A DNA stretch of 15,303 nt from Flavobacteriales bacterium UBA958 (GTDB lineage Bacteria > Bacteroidota > Bacteroidia > Flavobacteriales_D > Crocinitomicaceae), in NCBI GenBank assembly GCA_002293045.1, contig DBCM01000094.1, positions 1 to 15,303 on the forward strand, written 5' to 3'. Of the stretch, positions 6,243 through 15,105 are shown one piece after another. Below the pieces are notes generated by a model that saw nothing but the letters and a program-made list of their open reading frames with translations, was not told where the DNA came from and did no database searches. The first letter of the stretch is position 1, and each line of letters opens with the position of its first letter. The translations under genes were made by a program, and so were the position numbers.

Positions 6243-7328
6243 ATGAAATATCTTATTCTCTCCCTTGTTTTAGTTCAGTTTTTTTGTCTGAGAGCGCAAG
6301 CACCCAAGTATTCCAATGAATTCCTGCACCTGGGTGTAGGAGCCAATGCGTTCGCGATGGGAAATGCGGTAGTTGCTTCCTCAGACGATGTTTCCGCGGC
6401 TTATTGGAATCCGGCGGGATTAACCGGGGCAACAGAATGGCTTCAAGTTTCTGCGATGCACTCGGAGTATTTTGCAGGAATCGCCAAATACGATTATGTG
6501 GGTGTTTCACACGCGCTTGGAAAGAAAGGAGTGCTTGGGTTTACCTTCCTTCGCTTTGGGGTTGATGATATACCGAATACCACGCAGCTTATTGATAATG
6601 ACGGGAGAATCAATTACGATAACATTACTACCTTCACCGCAGGAGATTACGCCTTTATGGGTTCCTATGCAAAAGCAATGGCTTTGCCTGGGTTATCGCT
6701 CGGGGGAACCGTTAAAGTAATTCACCGCCGGGTGGGTGATTTTGCAAAATCTTGGGGCTTTGGGTTGGATGCGGGGTTGAAATATCGACCCAACTCCCAT
6801 TGGAAATTTGGTTTGGTGGCTCGTGATGCAACTTCTACTTTTAATGCATGGATTTTTAACCTCTCTCAAGACATGCAACAAGTGTTTTTATCAACGGGTA
6901 ATGACATTCCAACCAATGGACTTGAACTTTCCCTTCCGAGGTTCATCGCTGGGGTTGCTTACACCCATTCTATTGGGAGTGAAGAGAAAGGATTCAACAT
7001 TGCGGCTGAATTAGACATTGATGCCACCACCGACGGAATGCGGAACACACTCATAAAATCTAATACCTTTTCGCTAGACCCACACATGGGGGTGCAAGTG
7101 TCTTACAAAGAACTCGTGCATGTGCGCGGTGGGGTTTCTTCCATTCAGCAGTTTCAGGCCATTGACGGAACCAAGGATTGGGGCGTACAACCCAATTTGG
7201 GACTTGGAATAGGCATCAAAGGGTTTAATTTAGACTATGCATTTACCCGCTTAGGAGCGGCGGAGGCTGGATATTACACGCATGTATTCTCTCTGAAATT
7301 CAGATTAACTCAACCTAAGAAAAAGTAG
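6243..7328 (+). CDS. PorV/PorQ-family outer-membrane protein (type IX secretion associated)
   Basis: Predicted outer-membrane beta-barrel of the PorV/PorQ (FadL-like) family. In the type IX secretion system PorV shuttles cargo to the sortase PorU, and PorQ belongs to the attachment machinery. The protein starts with a signal peptide (MKYLILSLVLVQFFCLRAQA), then the family signature LGVGANAFAMGNAVVASSDDVSAAYWNPAGLTG, the segment GFTFLRFGVDDIPNT, and alternating beta strands ending in a barrel-like terminal strand HVFSLKFRL. I chose the ATG at 6243 because it puts the signal peptide at the N-terminus; an upstream in-frame ATG at 6204 would add 13 residues, several of them basic. It differs from the PorV best known from Flavobacterium and belongs to the paralogue usually found beside PorU2. 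The next gene begins 2 nt later. Confidence 0.88.
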   Translation: MKYLILSLVLVQFFCLRAQAPKYSNEFLHLGVGANAFAMGNAVVASSDDVSAAYWNPAGLTGATEWLQVSAMHSEYFAGIAKYDYVGVSHALGKKGVLGFTFLRFGVDDIPNTTQLIDNDGRINYDNITTFTAGDYAFMGSYAKAMALPGLSLGGTVKVIHRRVGDFAKSWGFGLDAGLKYRPNSHWKFGLVARDATSTFNAWIFNLSQDMQQVFLSTGNDIPTNGLELSLPRFIAGVAYTHSIGSEEKGFNIAAELDIDATTDGMRNTLIKSNTFSLDPHMGVQVSYKELVHVRGGVSSIQQFQAIDGTKDWGVQPNLGLGIGIKGFNLDYAFTRLGAAEAGYYTHVFSLKFRLTQPKKK

Positions 7329-7330
7329 CA

Positions 7331-10300
7331 ATGATTCGGTATTTAAGTGTCATATTACTCTTTTTTACCCTTCACTTTTCGGGATTAGCCCAAACGTTTG
7401 GAAACGAATGGATTAATTACAGCCAAAAATATTACGCCTTTCCCATTTTACAGTCAGGGATTTACAAAATAACGTATCAGAATTTGCAGAATGCAGGCAT
7501 TCCGGTGGCAACCATTCCGATTGATCAATATCAGATATTTGGCAAACAGAAAGAGCAACCGCTCTATATTATCGACGATGGAAATAATTTCCTAGATCCC
7601 TACGAATTCATCTATTTCTACGCAGAAAAGAATGATGGTTGGCTGGATTCAACGCTCTATGATAATCCCTCTTGGTTAGGAAATCCAAAGTACAGCTTGT
7701 ATAATGATACCATTCGCTATTTTTTCAGTTGGACAAATGGAACGCCGGGATTACGCTTCACGCCGGAAAATGACATCGATTTTTCGAGTTACCAAACGGC
7801 ATCACACCTCTTATTTGAAAAGAGTCTTGTAAACGCTCAGGCCTACAACGAAGGAGAAATTAGTTCTCAATCGGCAAGCTCTCTGTTCGTTCCAGGCGAA
7901 GGCTGGGGGAGTCCGATGCAAAACGGTGCCTCGGGGTATACTTGGAATTATTCAGCCACAACCCTCGACAATTTATATACGGGATTGGATGCACCCCCGA
8001 TTCAGTTAAAATCTGTGATTGTTGGTGGGTCCAATGCCTATTCGCCCAATTTATATAACCATCACACCCGATTAACCATTGGTCCAGCCAATACCATATT
8101 GTTCGACACCCTTACTATTGGCTATAATGCCATCAACGTAACGAAGCAAATTCCGGTTTCTTCGCTTGCCGCAAATGGCGCAACAAACTTTAAAATTAAC
8201 ATTGTTGGAGATCTTGGTGTAGCCTCAGATTATCAAAGTGTGAATTATTGGACTTTTCTCTACCCAAGAACGTTGGCGCTGCCTGGCATTAATAAAACTG
8301 AATTTCAAGTGAGCAATGCCTCCAATCAACCCAAGATTAAATTGGCGCTAAGCGGGGTGAGCATGATAAATCCTATAGCTTTTGTATTCGGTTCAAATCC
8401 TAAGGTGATCAATGCAGTTTTTACAGGCAATACGTGTCAATTGCTCGTGCCGAACGACCCAGTTTATGCCCGACAGAAAGTGGTTGTTCAAGCCACCACC
8501 ACCATTTCCTCCATTACAGGCCTAACCCCGGTTACACCATCAGCCACCTTTACCGATTTTTCAGCGACCCCAAATATCCAAGAAGCCTTGTTATTTGTTT
8601 ATCCCAAAAAACTTGCCTCTGGGGTGTTTGACTATGCAAATTATCGAAGTTCACCAGCAGGAGGAAATTACAATGTTATTTTATCTGAGGTAGAGGAATT
8701 GTATGATCAGTTCGGTGGAGGTATTTCGAAGCATGTCAATGGCATACGTCGCTACGCCCATTACATCCATAGCTTAAGTCAGCAAAAACCAGTTGGCTTA
8801 TTCCTTATGGGAAAAGGCATTCGTGAGGCCAATGTGGCTACTACCTTGGCTACAGGTCCGGGAGCCCGCGCCAATATGATAAATTATTCCATGAACTTGG
8901 TTCCGTCGTTTGGCCAGCCGTCTAGCGACCAAAGCATGACCTCAAATTTACCGGGCACAGATAAGTGGACACCCCTCATTCCGACCGGTAGAATAGCTGT
9001 AAATAACCTCTTGGAGTTAGCCCTTTATTTAGATAAAGTAAAAGCCTTTGAGCTTGCGCAAGATTCAACGTCTGTCTATGAGTCTCAGAGTAAAGATTGG
9101 CAAAAGCACCTGATCCATTTTGCCGGTGGAGGCAATGCGAATGAGCAATTCATTTTTCAAACCTACCTGAATGGAATGGCAGATGTTGCCGAGGAGGATT
9201 ATTTTGCAGGAACTACCACACGCATTGTTAAAGAATCTGCCAACCCGTTAACGCCGGCACAAATTCAAGGGATTTCTGACCGCTTATCCGAAGGCGTTAG
9301 CGTAATGAATTTTTTCGGCCACGCTTCCTCTTCTCAAAGTGGTTTTGATTTGAATATTGATGACCCTCAGAACTGGAATAATCAAGGCAAATACCCCTTA
9401 TTGATTGCAAATTCATGTTATAACGGCAACATATTCTACAGTGTTCCCACTAAATCAGAGCAATTCGTTTTGACACCAAACGCAGGAGTAATTGCATACT
9501 TAGGAACCATTAATTATGGGTTTTCCGGTGCACTCAATGATTATTCCAATCAATTCTATCGGCAATTTAGTAAACACAACTATGGAGGAACCATTGGAGA
9601 GCACATCAAGCATACGATTGATTCCATCATGAATCCGAATCAACCCTTGAGTACGGAATCGGTCTTTCAACAAATGACCCTCCACGGTGATCCAATGCTT
9701 CGCTTAAATCCACATACGAAACCGGAATTGGAATTAACCGAAGAACGCGTTTCTTTTGGTCCGGATGACATTTCTTTAACGACAGACTCCATAGAAATTC
9801 AGATAAAATTGCGAAATTTAGGGCAATCAATACCGGGAGATTTTGCGCTAGAAATTTTACGGGATTTCCCAGGTTCCACGGCGGATTCTAGTTATGTGTT
9901 TACGATCAACGGGATTGACTACGAAAAAGATATTGCCGTTAAACTCCCTTTTTATCCCTTAATCGGTGTGGGATTGAATCAATTTACAATTTCGGTAGAC
10001 ATCCCCAATTTTAATGATGAGGTCTACGATGAAATTAATAATAACCGAATCGTAAAGTCTTTTAATATTCGAGTAGACGGCATTGAACCCATATTACCCA
10101 TAGATTTTGCCGTGGTTCCTCGAGATACCCTCGCTGTGTTTGCCTCAACCATTGACCCCCTGGCGCCTGCGAATTCCTATCGCTTTGAAATGGATACGAG
10201 CCATCTATTTAATTCTGCCTTCATAAGGTATGCTAACGTTTCCGGGACAGGGGGAGTGAAATCGGTTAATTGGAATCAATGGATACGGGTTTCTTCCAAT

Positions 10301-12499
10301 TCCTTGGATCCGGTTCATTTTTCGGACAGTGTGGTGTATTATTGGCGTGTTGCTGTGAATAACAGTCCCTTCGTTTGGAAGAAACGCTCCTTTCAATATA
10401 TCCCTGGAAAAGAAGGGTGGGGTCAAGATGATTTCTTTCAATTTACAGACAATTCGTTCACTGGAATATCCACGAATACACAACAAGAATTGCGCGAATT
10501 TGTCCCCATACAGAAAGGAATCTCTTGTTTAGTAAAGGCCGCAACTACGTCACCTGAAATTTATGACAACGCATGGTATTTAAACGATGAGCAACAGGAG
10601 TATGAGGTGTGTAACATGACTCCGAAATTACACGTGGCGATCGTAGATAAAGCCACCTTACTTCCATGGGAAACTCGGTATACCTATCCAAACGGTGCGG
10701 TTGTCAATCCGGGAAATAATTTTGGGAATGCCAATGACAATTCTGGGTGTAAGCCCCGTTCCATGAAGTATTTTACGTTCCATCAAAACAGTGCAGTACA
10801 ATTGGCAGCTTTTCAAAATTTGGTTCAGAATGTGCTTGAAAATGGCGATTACCTATTAGTCTATTCTCCGATGACTACGCGTTACGATTGGTGGAATACC
10901 TTCGCCCCAACGTTGTATCAAACCTTTGCATCCTTAGGTTCAGACAGCATAGTTCAAGGACGGCCTAATAAACCTTTTATCTTTTTAACGAGAAAAGGCG
11001 ATCCGTCTTTTGTGGTGGAGAAGTTTACTCAGGGAACGGAAGATATTCATATAGATACGGTGATTTTCGGTTCACAATTGGTTGGATTTGAAACCACCCC
11101 ATTCATTGGTCCCGTAAGCGATTGGCAATCCCTCTTTTGGAAACGGGATCCCCTGGAAGTGCTTCCAGGCGATTCAACCCGAATGCGTGTTCAGGTGTAT
11201 AATACGCTTGGCGCCTTAGATCACGTCATTGATACTTTGATGACCCCCCACGATTCAATCATAAACCTCAATAATTTAATCGATGCAGCGCAGTTTCCAT
11301 ATGCGCGGCTCAACGCTTTCTATGCGGATTCTAATTTCCAAACTCCAGCCCAATTAGATTTTTGGCATGTTGTCTTTGCGCCCCTCCCAGAAGCAGCAAT
11401 AGATCCTTATACGGCAATATTTTGGTCTGCACAAAACGATTCAATCCAAGAGGGTCAGCCCTTGAATTTTGCGGTTGATATACGCAACATAAGCGAGTTT
11501 AATATGGATTCCTTATTGGTGAGCTATTCCGTAATCGATGAAAACCAAGAGATTCATCCGATTTCGTATCCGCGGCAAGCACCGCTGTTAGCCAATGGAC
11601 ATTTGTACGATACAATCGCGATTCCAACCTTAAACTTGAAAGGGAATAATTGGCTGCGCGTGGAGGTGAATCCATATACGAATCTTGGTGCAATGCAAAC
11701 CGACCAGCCTGAACTTACGCACATAAACAACGTGCTTCAAATGGCTTTTACTGTAGGTGGGGAGGATGTAAATCCTATTTTGGATGTCACCTTTGATGGC
11801 CAGCATATTCTAAATAATGACATCGTTTCTCCGCAAAGCGAGATACTTATTACCTTAAAAGATGACAATCCGTATCTCATCATGGATAGTGATGCCGATA
11901 CCTCATTGTTTGCGATCTATCTAACGGATCCTGATGGGGAGATGCGAAAAATCCCATTTGTTGATGCCCAAGGTACGGTAATCATGGAATGGGTTCCGGC
12001 CAATGCGTCCAATAAAAAGTTTAAAATTATTTATCCCGGATTATTCTCGAAGGAAGGGGTATATACCTTATTGGTTCAGGGGCAAGACCGTTCTGGAAAT
12101 CTTTCCGGAGATTATGAGTACACCATTAATTTCAAGGTGATTTTAGCCTCAGCAATCACTGAAGTTATGAATTACCCGAATCCATTTAGTACCAGTACTC
12201 GGTTTGTCTTTACCCTGACGGGGTCTGAAGTGCCCGATGAAATGCTCATTCAAATCATGAACATCAGTGGGAGAGTAGTACGAGAAATTTCAGCCGACGA
12301 GCTTGGTCAGTTCAGAATTGGTCGAAACATTACGGAATTCGCGTGGGACGGCAGGGATAATTTTGGTGATTTATTGGCGAATGGCGTCTATTTATATCGT
12401 GTGATTGCCAGAATTGGAGGTAAAGAAATAACTCATTTGGAATCAGGGGCCGATTCTTACTTCCATAAAGGGTTGGGTAAAATGTATATTTTACGTTAA
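7331..12499 (+). CDS. porU2: Putative type IX secretion sortase PorU2 (C25 family cysteine peptidase)
   Basis: Giant exported cysteine peptidase of 1722 residues. Order of parts: signal peptide (about 1-20, ending SGLA before Q); a beta-rich N-terminal region (21-417); a gingipain-like C25 domain (about 418-793) opened by EALLFVYPKKL and closed by LHGDPMLRL; several Ig/CARDB-like beta domains (about 797-1600); and a C-terminal domain (about 1610-1722) that opens with MNYPNPFS and ends KGLGKMYILR. The catalytic dyad is visible as His664 in FFGHAS and Cys696 in NSCYNGNIF. PorU of Porphyromonas gingivalis removes the C-terminal signal of secreted proteins and attaches them to the surface. This protein is several hundred residues longer than PorU, which fits the family called PorU2, whose role is putative. 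It is coupled to the PorV/PorQ gene upstream (2-nt gap). Its stop overlaps the stop of the convergent phosphatase gene. Confidence 0.88.
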   Translation: MIRYLSVILLFFTLHFSGLAQTFGNEWINYSQKYYAFPILQSGIYKITYQNLQNAGIPVATIPIDQYQIFGKQKEQPLYIIDDGNNFLDPYEFIYFYAEKNDGWLDSTLYDNPSWLGNPKYSLYNDTIRYFFSWTNGTPGLRFTPENDIDFSSYQTASHLLFEKSLVNAQAYNEGEISSQSASSLFVPGEGWGSPMQNGASGYTWNYSATTLDNLYTGLDAPPIQLKSVIVGGSNAYSPNLYNHHTRLTIGPANTILFDTLTIGYNAINVTKQIPVSSLAANGATNFKINIVGDLGVASDYQSVNYWTFLYPRTLALPGINKTEFQVSNASNQPKIKLALSGVSMINPIAFVFGSNPKVINAVFTGNTCQLLVPNDPVYARQKVVVQATTTISSITGLTPVTPSATFTDFSATPNIQEALLFVYPKKLASGVFDYANYRSSPAGGNYNVILSEVEELYDQFGGGISKHVNGIRRYAHYIHSLSQQKPVGLFLMGKGIREANVATTLATGPGARANMINYSMNLVPSFGQPSSDQSMTSNLPGTDKWTPLIPTGRIAVNNLLELALYLDKVKAFELAQDSTSVYESQSKDWQKHLIHFAGGGNANEQFIFQTYLNGMADVAEEDYFAGTTTRIVKESANPLTPAQIQGISDRLSEGVSVMNFFGHASSSQSGFDLNIDDPQNWNNQGKYPLLIANSCYNGNIFYSVPTKSEQFVLTPNAGVIAYLGTINYGFSGALNDYSNQFYRQFSKHNYGGTIGEHIKHTIDSIMNPNQPLSTESVFQQMTLHGDPMLRLNPHTKPELELTEERVSFGPDDISLTTDSIEIQIKLRNLGQSIPGDFALEILRDFPGSTADSSYVFTINGIDYEKDIAVKLPFYPLIGVGLNQFTISVDIPNFNDEVYDEINNNRIVKSFNIRVDGIEPILPIDFAVVPRDTLAVFASTIDPLAPANSYRFEMDTSHLFNSAFIRYANVSGTGGVKSVNWNQWIRVSSNSLDPVHFSDSVVYYWRVAVNNSPFVWKKRSFQYIPGKEGWGQDDFFQFTDNSFTGISTNTQQELREFVPIQKGISCLVKAATTSPEIYDNAWYLNDEQQEYEVCNMTPKLHVAIVDKATLLPWETRYTYPNGAVVNPGNNFGNANDNSGCKPRSMKYFTFHQNSAVQLAAFQNLVQNVLENGDYLLVYSPMTTRYDWWNTFAPTLYQTFASLGSDSIVQGRPNKPFIFLTRKGDPSFVVEKFTQGTEDIHIDTVIFGSQLVGFETTPFIGPVSDWQSLFWKRDPLEVLPGDSTRMRVQVYNTLGALDHVIDTLMTPHDSIINLNNLIDAAQFPYARLNAFYADSNFQTPAQLDFWHVVFAPLPEAAIDPYTAIFWSAQNDSIQEGQPLNFAVDIRNISEFNMDSLLVSYSVIDENQEIHPISYPRQAPLLANGHLYDTIAIPTLNLKGNNWLRVEVNPYTNLGAMQTDQPELTHINNVLQMAFTVGGEDVNPILDVTFDGQHILNNDIVSPQSEILITLKDDNPYLIMDSDADTSLFAIYLTDPDGEMRKIPFVDAQGTVIMEWVPANASNKKFKIIYPGLFSKEGVYTLLVQGQDRSGNLSGDYEYTINFKVILASAITEVMNYPNPFSTSTRFVFTLTGSEVPDEMLIQIMNISGRVVREISADELGQFRIGRNITEFAWDGRDNFGDLLANGVYLYRVIARIGGKEITHLESGADSYFHKGLGKMYILR

Positions 12500-13725
12500 A
12501 AGAATTTACAACTCAGGATTGCGGTATCATCTCCGTAGGGCAATTCACCTTTCCATTCATCCAGTTTTGAGAACAGAATGTTGTTCATGTCTTCCATTTT
12601 AAGGGAAGAAAACGATTGAACATTTTTTATCATTCGTTCAATTCCAAATTGTTCTCCCGCTTCATTTTCTAATTCAACAACGCCGTCTGTATACAGTACT
12701 AAGGTGCTTTTGGGTGGAATTACCATTTTTCCAACCTGCAGATTAGGCAGTTCGTCCAACATTCCAAGGCCAATACACCCATCGTGAAGGAGTTGGTATT
12801 TTCTGCCCATAAAAAGTACCGGTTGATTGTGTCCTGCATTAATGTATTTAAGTTTTCGCGTGTAGGCGTTGTAATGTGCGATAAAGAAGGTGATGAATTT
12901 TTCTCCTTTTGCTGCGCCCATTACTTTTTTATTTAATTCTTCAATGAGGAAAGAAAGATCGAACCGCTGGTATCTAAACAAGGTGCGGAGGGTCGCTTGA
13001 AAATTCGCCATGAGTAAGGCCGCTGAAATTCCTTTTCCGGATACGTCTGCAATGCAAATGATGTATTCTTCATCTCCTAGAGGAATAAAATCATAATAAT
13101 CTCCACCAATGACGTGCCTTGAAATGTATTTAGCGGAGATGTCCATTTTACGGTTGGAGGGTAAATCGGAAGGGAAAAGTAGTTTTTGTAATTCAGAGGC
13201 AGTTTCTAAATCACGATTGATCATGTCCTTTGAAATCAAGCGATTTGTAAGGCGTTGATTTTCAATGGCAACTGCAATGACATTGGTTAAGGTTTGGGCA
13301 AATTCCAGATGCTGCTCTTTTTCAGCAGAAGCATGCATAGCCACATTTTCGGAAAGTAACAAATAGGCGAGGGGATTTCCCTTGTGGAACACCGGAATAA
13401 TAATGTTGAATTCACTCAGTAAACTCGAATTAGATTCCGCCACCATGGTGAGTTCTTTGATGCGTTGCAAGTGATCAATATGCAGGGCTAAATCAATCTT
13501 TCCGCGGATGCCAGATTTGTGGATGATTTTCCACCCGTTTGAATTGGTGATCAGCACAAATTTCCTGAAATTCAACTGTTCTTTTAGAATAAACGAATAA
13601 ATCCCGAGTAGGTCTTCTACGGAAGATTGTGTGTTTATGGCAGTAGTGATGGAAAGCAGTGAATGAAGTTTTAGTTCATGCAATGCAAGTTGTCGTTCAA
13701 GGGTATTAATTACGCGTTCACTCAT
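12496..13725 (-). CDS. GAF domain plus PP2C-type (SpoIIE/RsbU-like) protein serine phosphatase
   Basis: Soluble signalling phosphatase of 409 residues. A GAF-like sensor domain (about 20-160) is joined by a helical linker (160-185, through ELQKLLFPSDLP) to a SpoIIE-type PP2C domain (about 200-408). The metal-binding acids are present: Asp209 in GGDYYDF, Asp227 in ADVSGKGISAALL, Asp347 in LYTDGVVE and Asp399-Asp400 in GDDTAIL, with YINAGHNQP near 295. RsbU-like enzymes dephosphorylate anti-sigma antagonists (STAS proteins) in partner-switching; no STAS or anti-sigma gene is nearby, so the target is unknown. The start ATG overlaps the lpxD stop (ATGA, 4 nt), so the two are coupled. The stop codon overlaps that of the convergent C25 peptidase gene by 3 of 4 bases, leaving no space for a terminator. 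Confidence 0.92.
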   Translation of the reverse strand: MSERVINTLERQLALHELKLHSLLSITTAINTQSSVEDLLGIYSFILKEQLNFRKFVLITNSNGWKIIHKSGIRGKIDLALHIDHLQRIKELTMVAESNSSLLSEFNIIIPVFHKGNPLAYLLLSENVAMHASAEKEQHLEFAQTLTNVIAVAIENQRLTNRLISKDMINRDLETASELQKLLFPSDLPSNRKMDISAKYISRHVIGGDYYDFIPLGDEEYIICIADVSGKGISAALLMANFQATLRTLFRYQRFDLSFLIEELNKKVMGAAKGEKFITFFIAHYNAYTRKLKYINAGHNQPVLFMGRKYQLLHDGCIGLGMLDELPNLQVGKMVIPPKSTLVLYTDGVVELENEAGEQFGIERMIKNVQSFSSLKMEDMNNILFSKLDEWKGELPYGDDTAILSCKFF

Positions 13726-14627
13726 TGATGTTTTCTAAGAAAATCTGGCAACTGTTTCAATGCTGCCATTTCTTTAAATTTTTCACGTACCTCACTACAA
13801 GGGCTTCCAAAATAGGTGGCATTTCCATCGAGGCTTTTTGATATTCCACTTTGGGCCAAGATCACTGCGTCATTTCCAATACTAATTCCGCTTGCACAGC
13901 CCACTTGCCCCCACATGGTGACCCTATCCCCAATGTCGACACAGCCTGCAATTCCTACTTGAGAGGCAAATAAACAATGTTCACCGATACGGGTATCGTG
14001 TCCAATTTGAACCAAATTATCGATTTTAGTACCGGTTCCGATATAAGTTACATCCGTCACTCCTCGGTCAATCGTACAATTCGCTCCAATTTCCACCTGG
14101 TCTGCAATGGTGACATTCCCGCAACTAAACATCGCCGCATATTGATGATTCGATTTTTTAAAGTAAAATGCCGTGTGCCCGATAACCGTATTTGGACCAA
14201 TCACTACGTCATTACCAATTACCGTATCGTCCAGAATGCAAGCTCCTGGACCAAGTTGAACGTTAGTGCCAATCGTCACGTTTTTCCCAATAAAAACTCC
14301 TGGATAATCCGCCGAACGGTTAAATGGCTCCCGCGCTTTTTGCATATAGCCGAACCGCGAAATCTGATTAAAAACAGCAAATGGATAATCAGTAATTAAT
14401 AGTCCTTTTCCTTCAGGACATTCGACATGTTTGTCTATAATGATCACCGAAGCATTCGAGGTTAAGGCTTTGTCGTAGTATTTCGGGTGATCCACAAATA
14501 CAATATCCCCTGAAACGACGCGGTGAATTTCATTGATTCCGGTAATCATTAAATCCGGTGCACCAACTGGGGAGCATTGAAATTGCTCGGAAAGGAACGA
14601 AAGGGTGTATGGACGACTGAATTTCAT
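13722..14627 (-). CDS. lpxD: LpxD-type UDP-3-O-acylglucosamine N-acyltransferase (short paralogue type)
   Basis: Transfers a hydroxyacyl chain from acyl carrier protein to the 2-amino group of UDP-3-O-acyl-glucosamine in lipid A synthesis. An N-terminal uridine-binding region (1-100, with ITGINEIHRVVSGDIVFVDHPKYYDKAL) precedes a left-handed beta-helix of hexapeptide repeats (about 110-265, for example IGKNVTIGTNVQLGPG). His210 in DNLVQIGHD matches the catalytic His of LpxD. A short C-terminal helix follows (275-301). The 301 residues are fewer than the roughly 340 of classical LpxD, and the usual DGFGY-type segment reads GHTAFYFK (150-157). This fits a second LpxD-like paralogue seen in Bacteroidota, so the exact acyl donor or even substrate may differ. 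The phosphatase gene follows with a 4-nt overlap. Confidence 0.87.
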   Translation of the reverse strand: MKFSRPYTLSFLSEQFQCSPVGAPDLMITGINEIHRVVSGDIVFVDHPKYYDKALTSNASVIIIDKHVECPEGKGLLITDYPFAVFNQISRFGYMQKAREPFNRSADYPGVFIGKNVTIGTNVQLGPGACILDDTVIGNDVVIGPNTVIGHTAFYFKKSNHQYAAMFSCGNVTIADQVEIGANCTIDRGVTDVTYIGTGTKIDNLVQIGHDTRIGEHCLFASQVGIAGCVDIGDRVTMWGQVGCASGISIGNDAVILAQSGISKSLDGNATYFGSPCSEVREKFKEMAALKQLPDFLRKHQ

Positions 14628-14783
14628 ACGTAAGTTAAGGTATAAAAATAAGGAGATGCTCCTTGTGATTGTTGCTAAAAATAAATAGTTATGAGCGCCA
14701 TTCTGTTAGTTTATTTCAAATTTACTTCAATAGGGTTTGTTTAATTCATTTGATTTACTACCTTTGCACTCCTATTTTGTATC
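14628..14783. promoter_or_regulatory. Divergent spacer between lpxD and rpmE, with a short hairpin
   Basis: The 156-nt AT-rich spacer holds the rpmE promoter on its right side (separate entry). On the lpxD side, AAGGAG-CAT-CTCCTT (14650-14664, minus-strand reading) is a perfect 6-bp hairpin with a 3-nt loop followed by ATTTTTATACC. This could act as a weak attenuator in the lpxD leader or be chance. TATTTTTA next to it is a one-mismatch -7 element, without a -33 TTG. No small ORF is convincing here. Confidence 0.4.
14736..14766 (+). promoter_or_regulatory. Bacteroidota-type promoter for rpmE
   Basis: TTTG (14736-14739), a 19-nt spacer and TACCTTTG (14759-14766) match the Bacteroidota consensus TTTG-N19-TAnnTTTG at every fixed position. 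The expected transcription start near 14771-14774 leaves a leader of about 10 nt before the rpmE ATG. Confidence 0.88.
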
Positions 14784-15038
14784 ATGAAAAAAGAAATACA
14801 TCCAGACGATTACCGATTAGTAGTGTTTAAGGACATGTCTAACGATTATGCATTTATTTGCCCATCTTGCGCAGCAGCGAAAGAAACCATTGTATGGGAA
14901 GACGGAAATGAATATCCGTTGGTTAAATTGGATATCTCGCACAAATCACATCCGTTCTTTACTGGAATTGCACAATTTGTGGATACTGCCGGACGTATCG
15001 ATAAGTTCAAAACACGTTTTGGTCGTACGATGAAATAA
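14784..15038 (+). CDS. rpmE2: 50S ribosomal protein L31, type B
   Basis: Large-subunit protein that bridges to the small subunit. The 84 residues match the type B form: MKKEIHPDDYRLVVFKDMSN, then KETIVWEDGNEYPLVKLDIS, SHPFFTG, and DTAGRIDKFKTRFGR near the end. Type B L31 is usually the cysteine-poor, zinc-free form, but here a CxxC pair is present (Cys26 and Cys29 in FICPSCAAAKET). The second pair of the zinc-binding form is missing. The gene stands alone, with its own near-consensus promoter and a strong terminator 28 nt after the stop. No Zur-like operator was recognised. Confidence 0.96.
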   Translation: MKKEIHPDDYRLVVFKDMSNDYAFICPSCAAAKETIVWEDGNEYPLVKLDISHKSHPFFTGIAQFVDTAGRIDKFKTRFGRTMK

Positions 15039-15065
15039 GAACCGTAAGGTTTTAGCATATTTAAG

Positions 15066-15095
15066 AACCATTCCGTTTAGGGATGGTTTTTTTTT
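15066..15095 (+). terminator. Intrinsic terminator of rpmE
   Basis: AACCATTCC (15066-15074), loop GTTTA and GGGATGGTT (15080-15088) form a 9-bp stem with one G-U pair, followed by a run of T to 15095. This is a classic Rho-independent terminator 28 nt after the rpmE stop. On the minus strand only a weak T-rich run follows the stem, so service to the convergent gene at the right edge is doubtful. Confidence 0.92.
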
Positions 15096-15105
15096 GCACC
15101 AAGGG

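Noticed and set aside
13977..14399. 140-residue plus-strand ORF opposite lpxD
   Set aside because: It is a shadow of the regular hexapeptide-repeat coding sequence; no start signal or family resemblance.
14846..15058. 70-residue minus-strand ORF over rpmE
   Set aside because: It lies fully antisense to the clearly recognised L31 gene.
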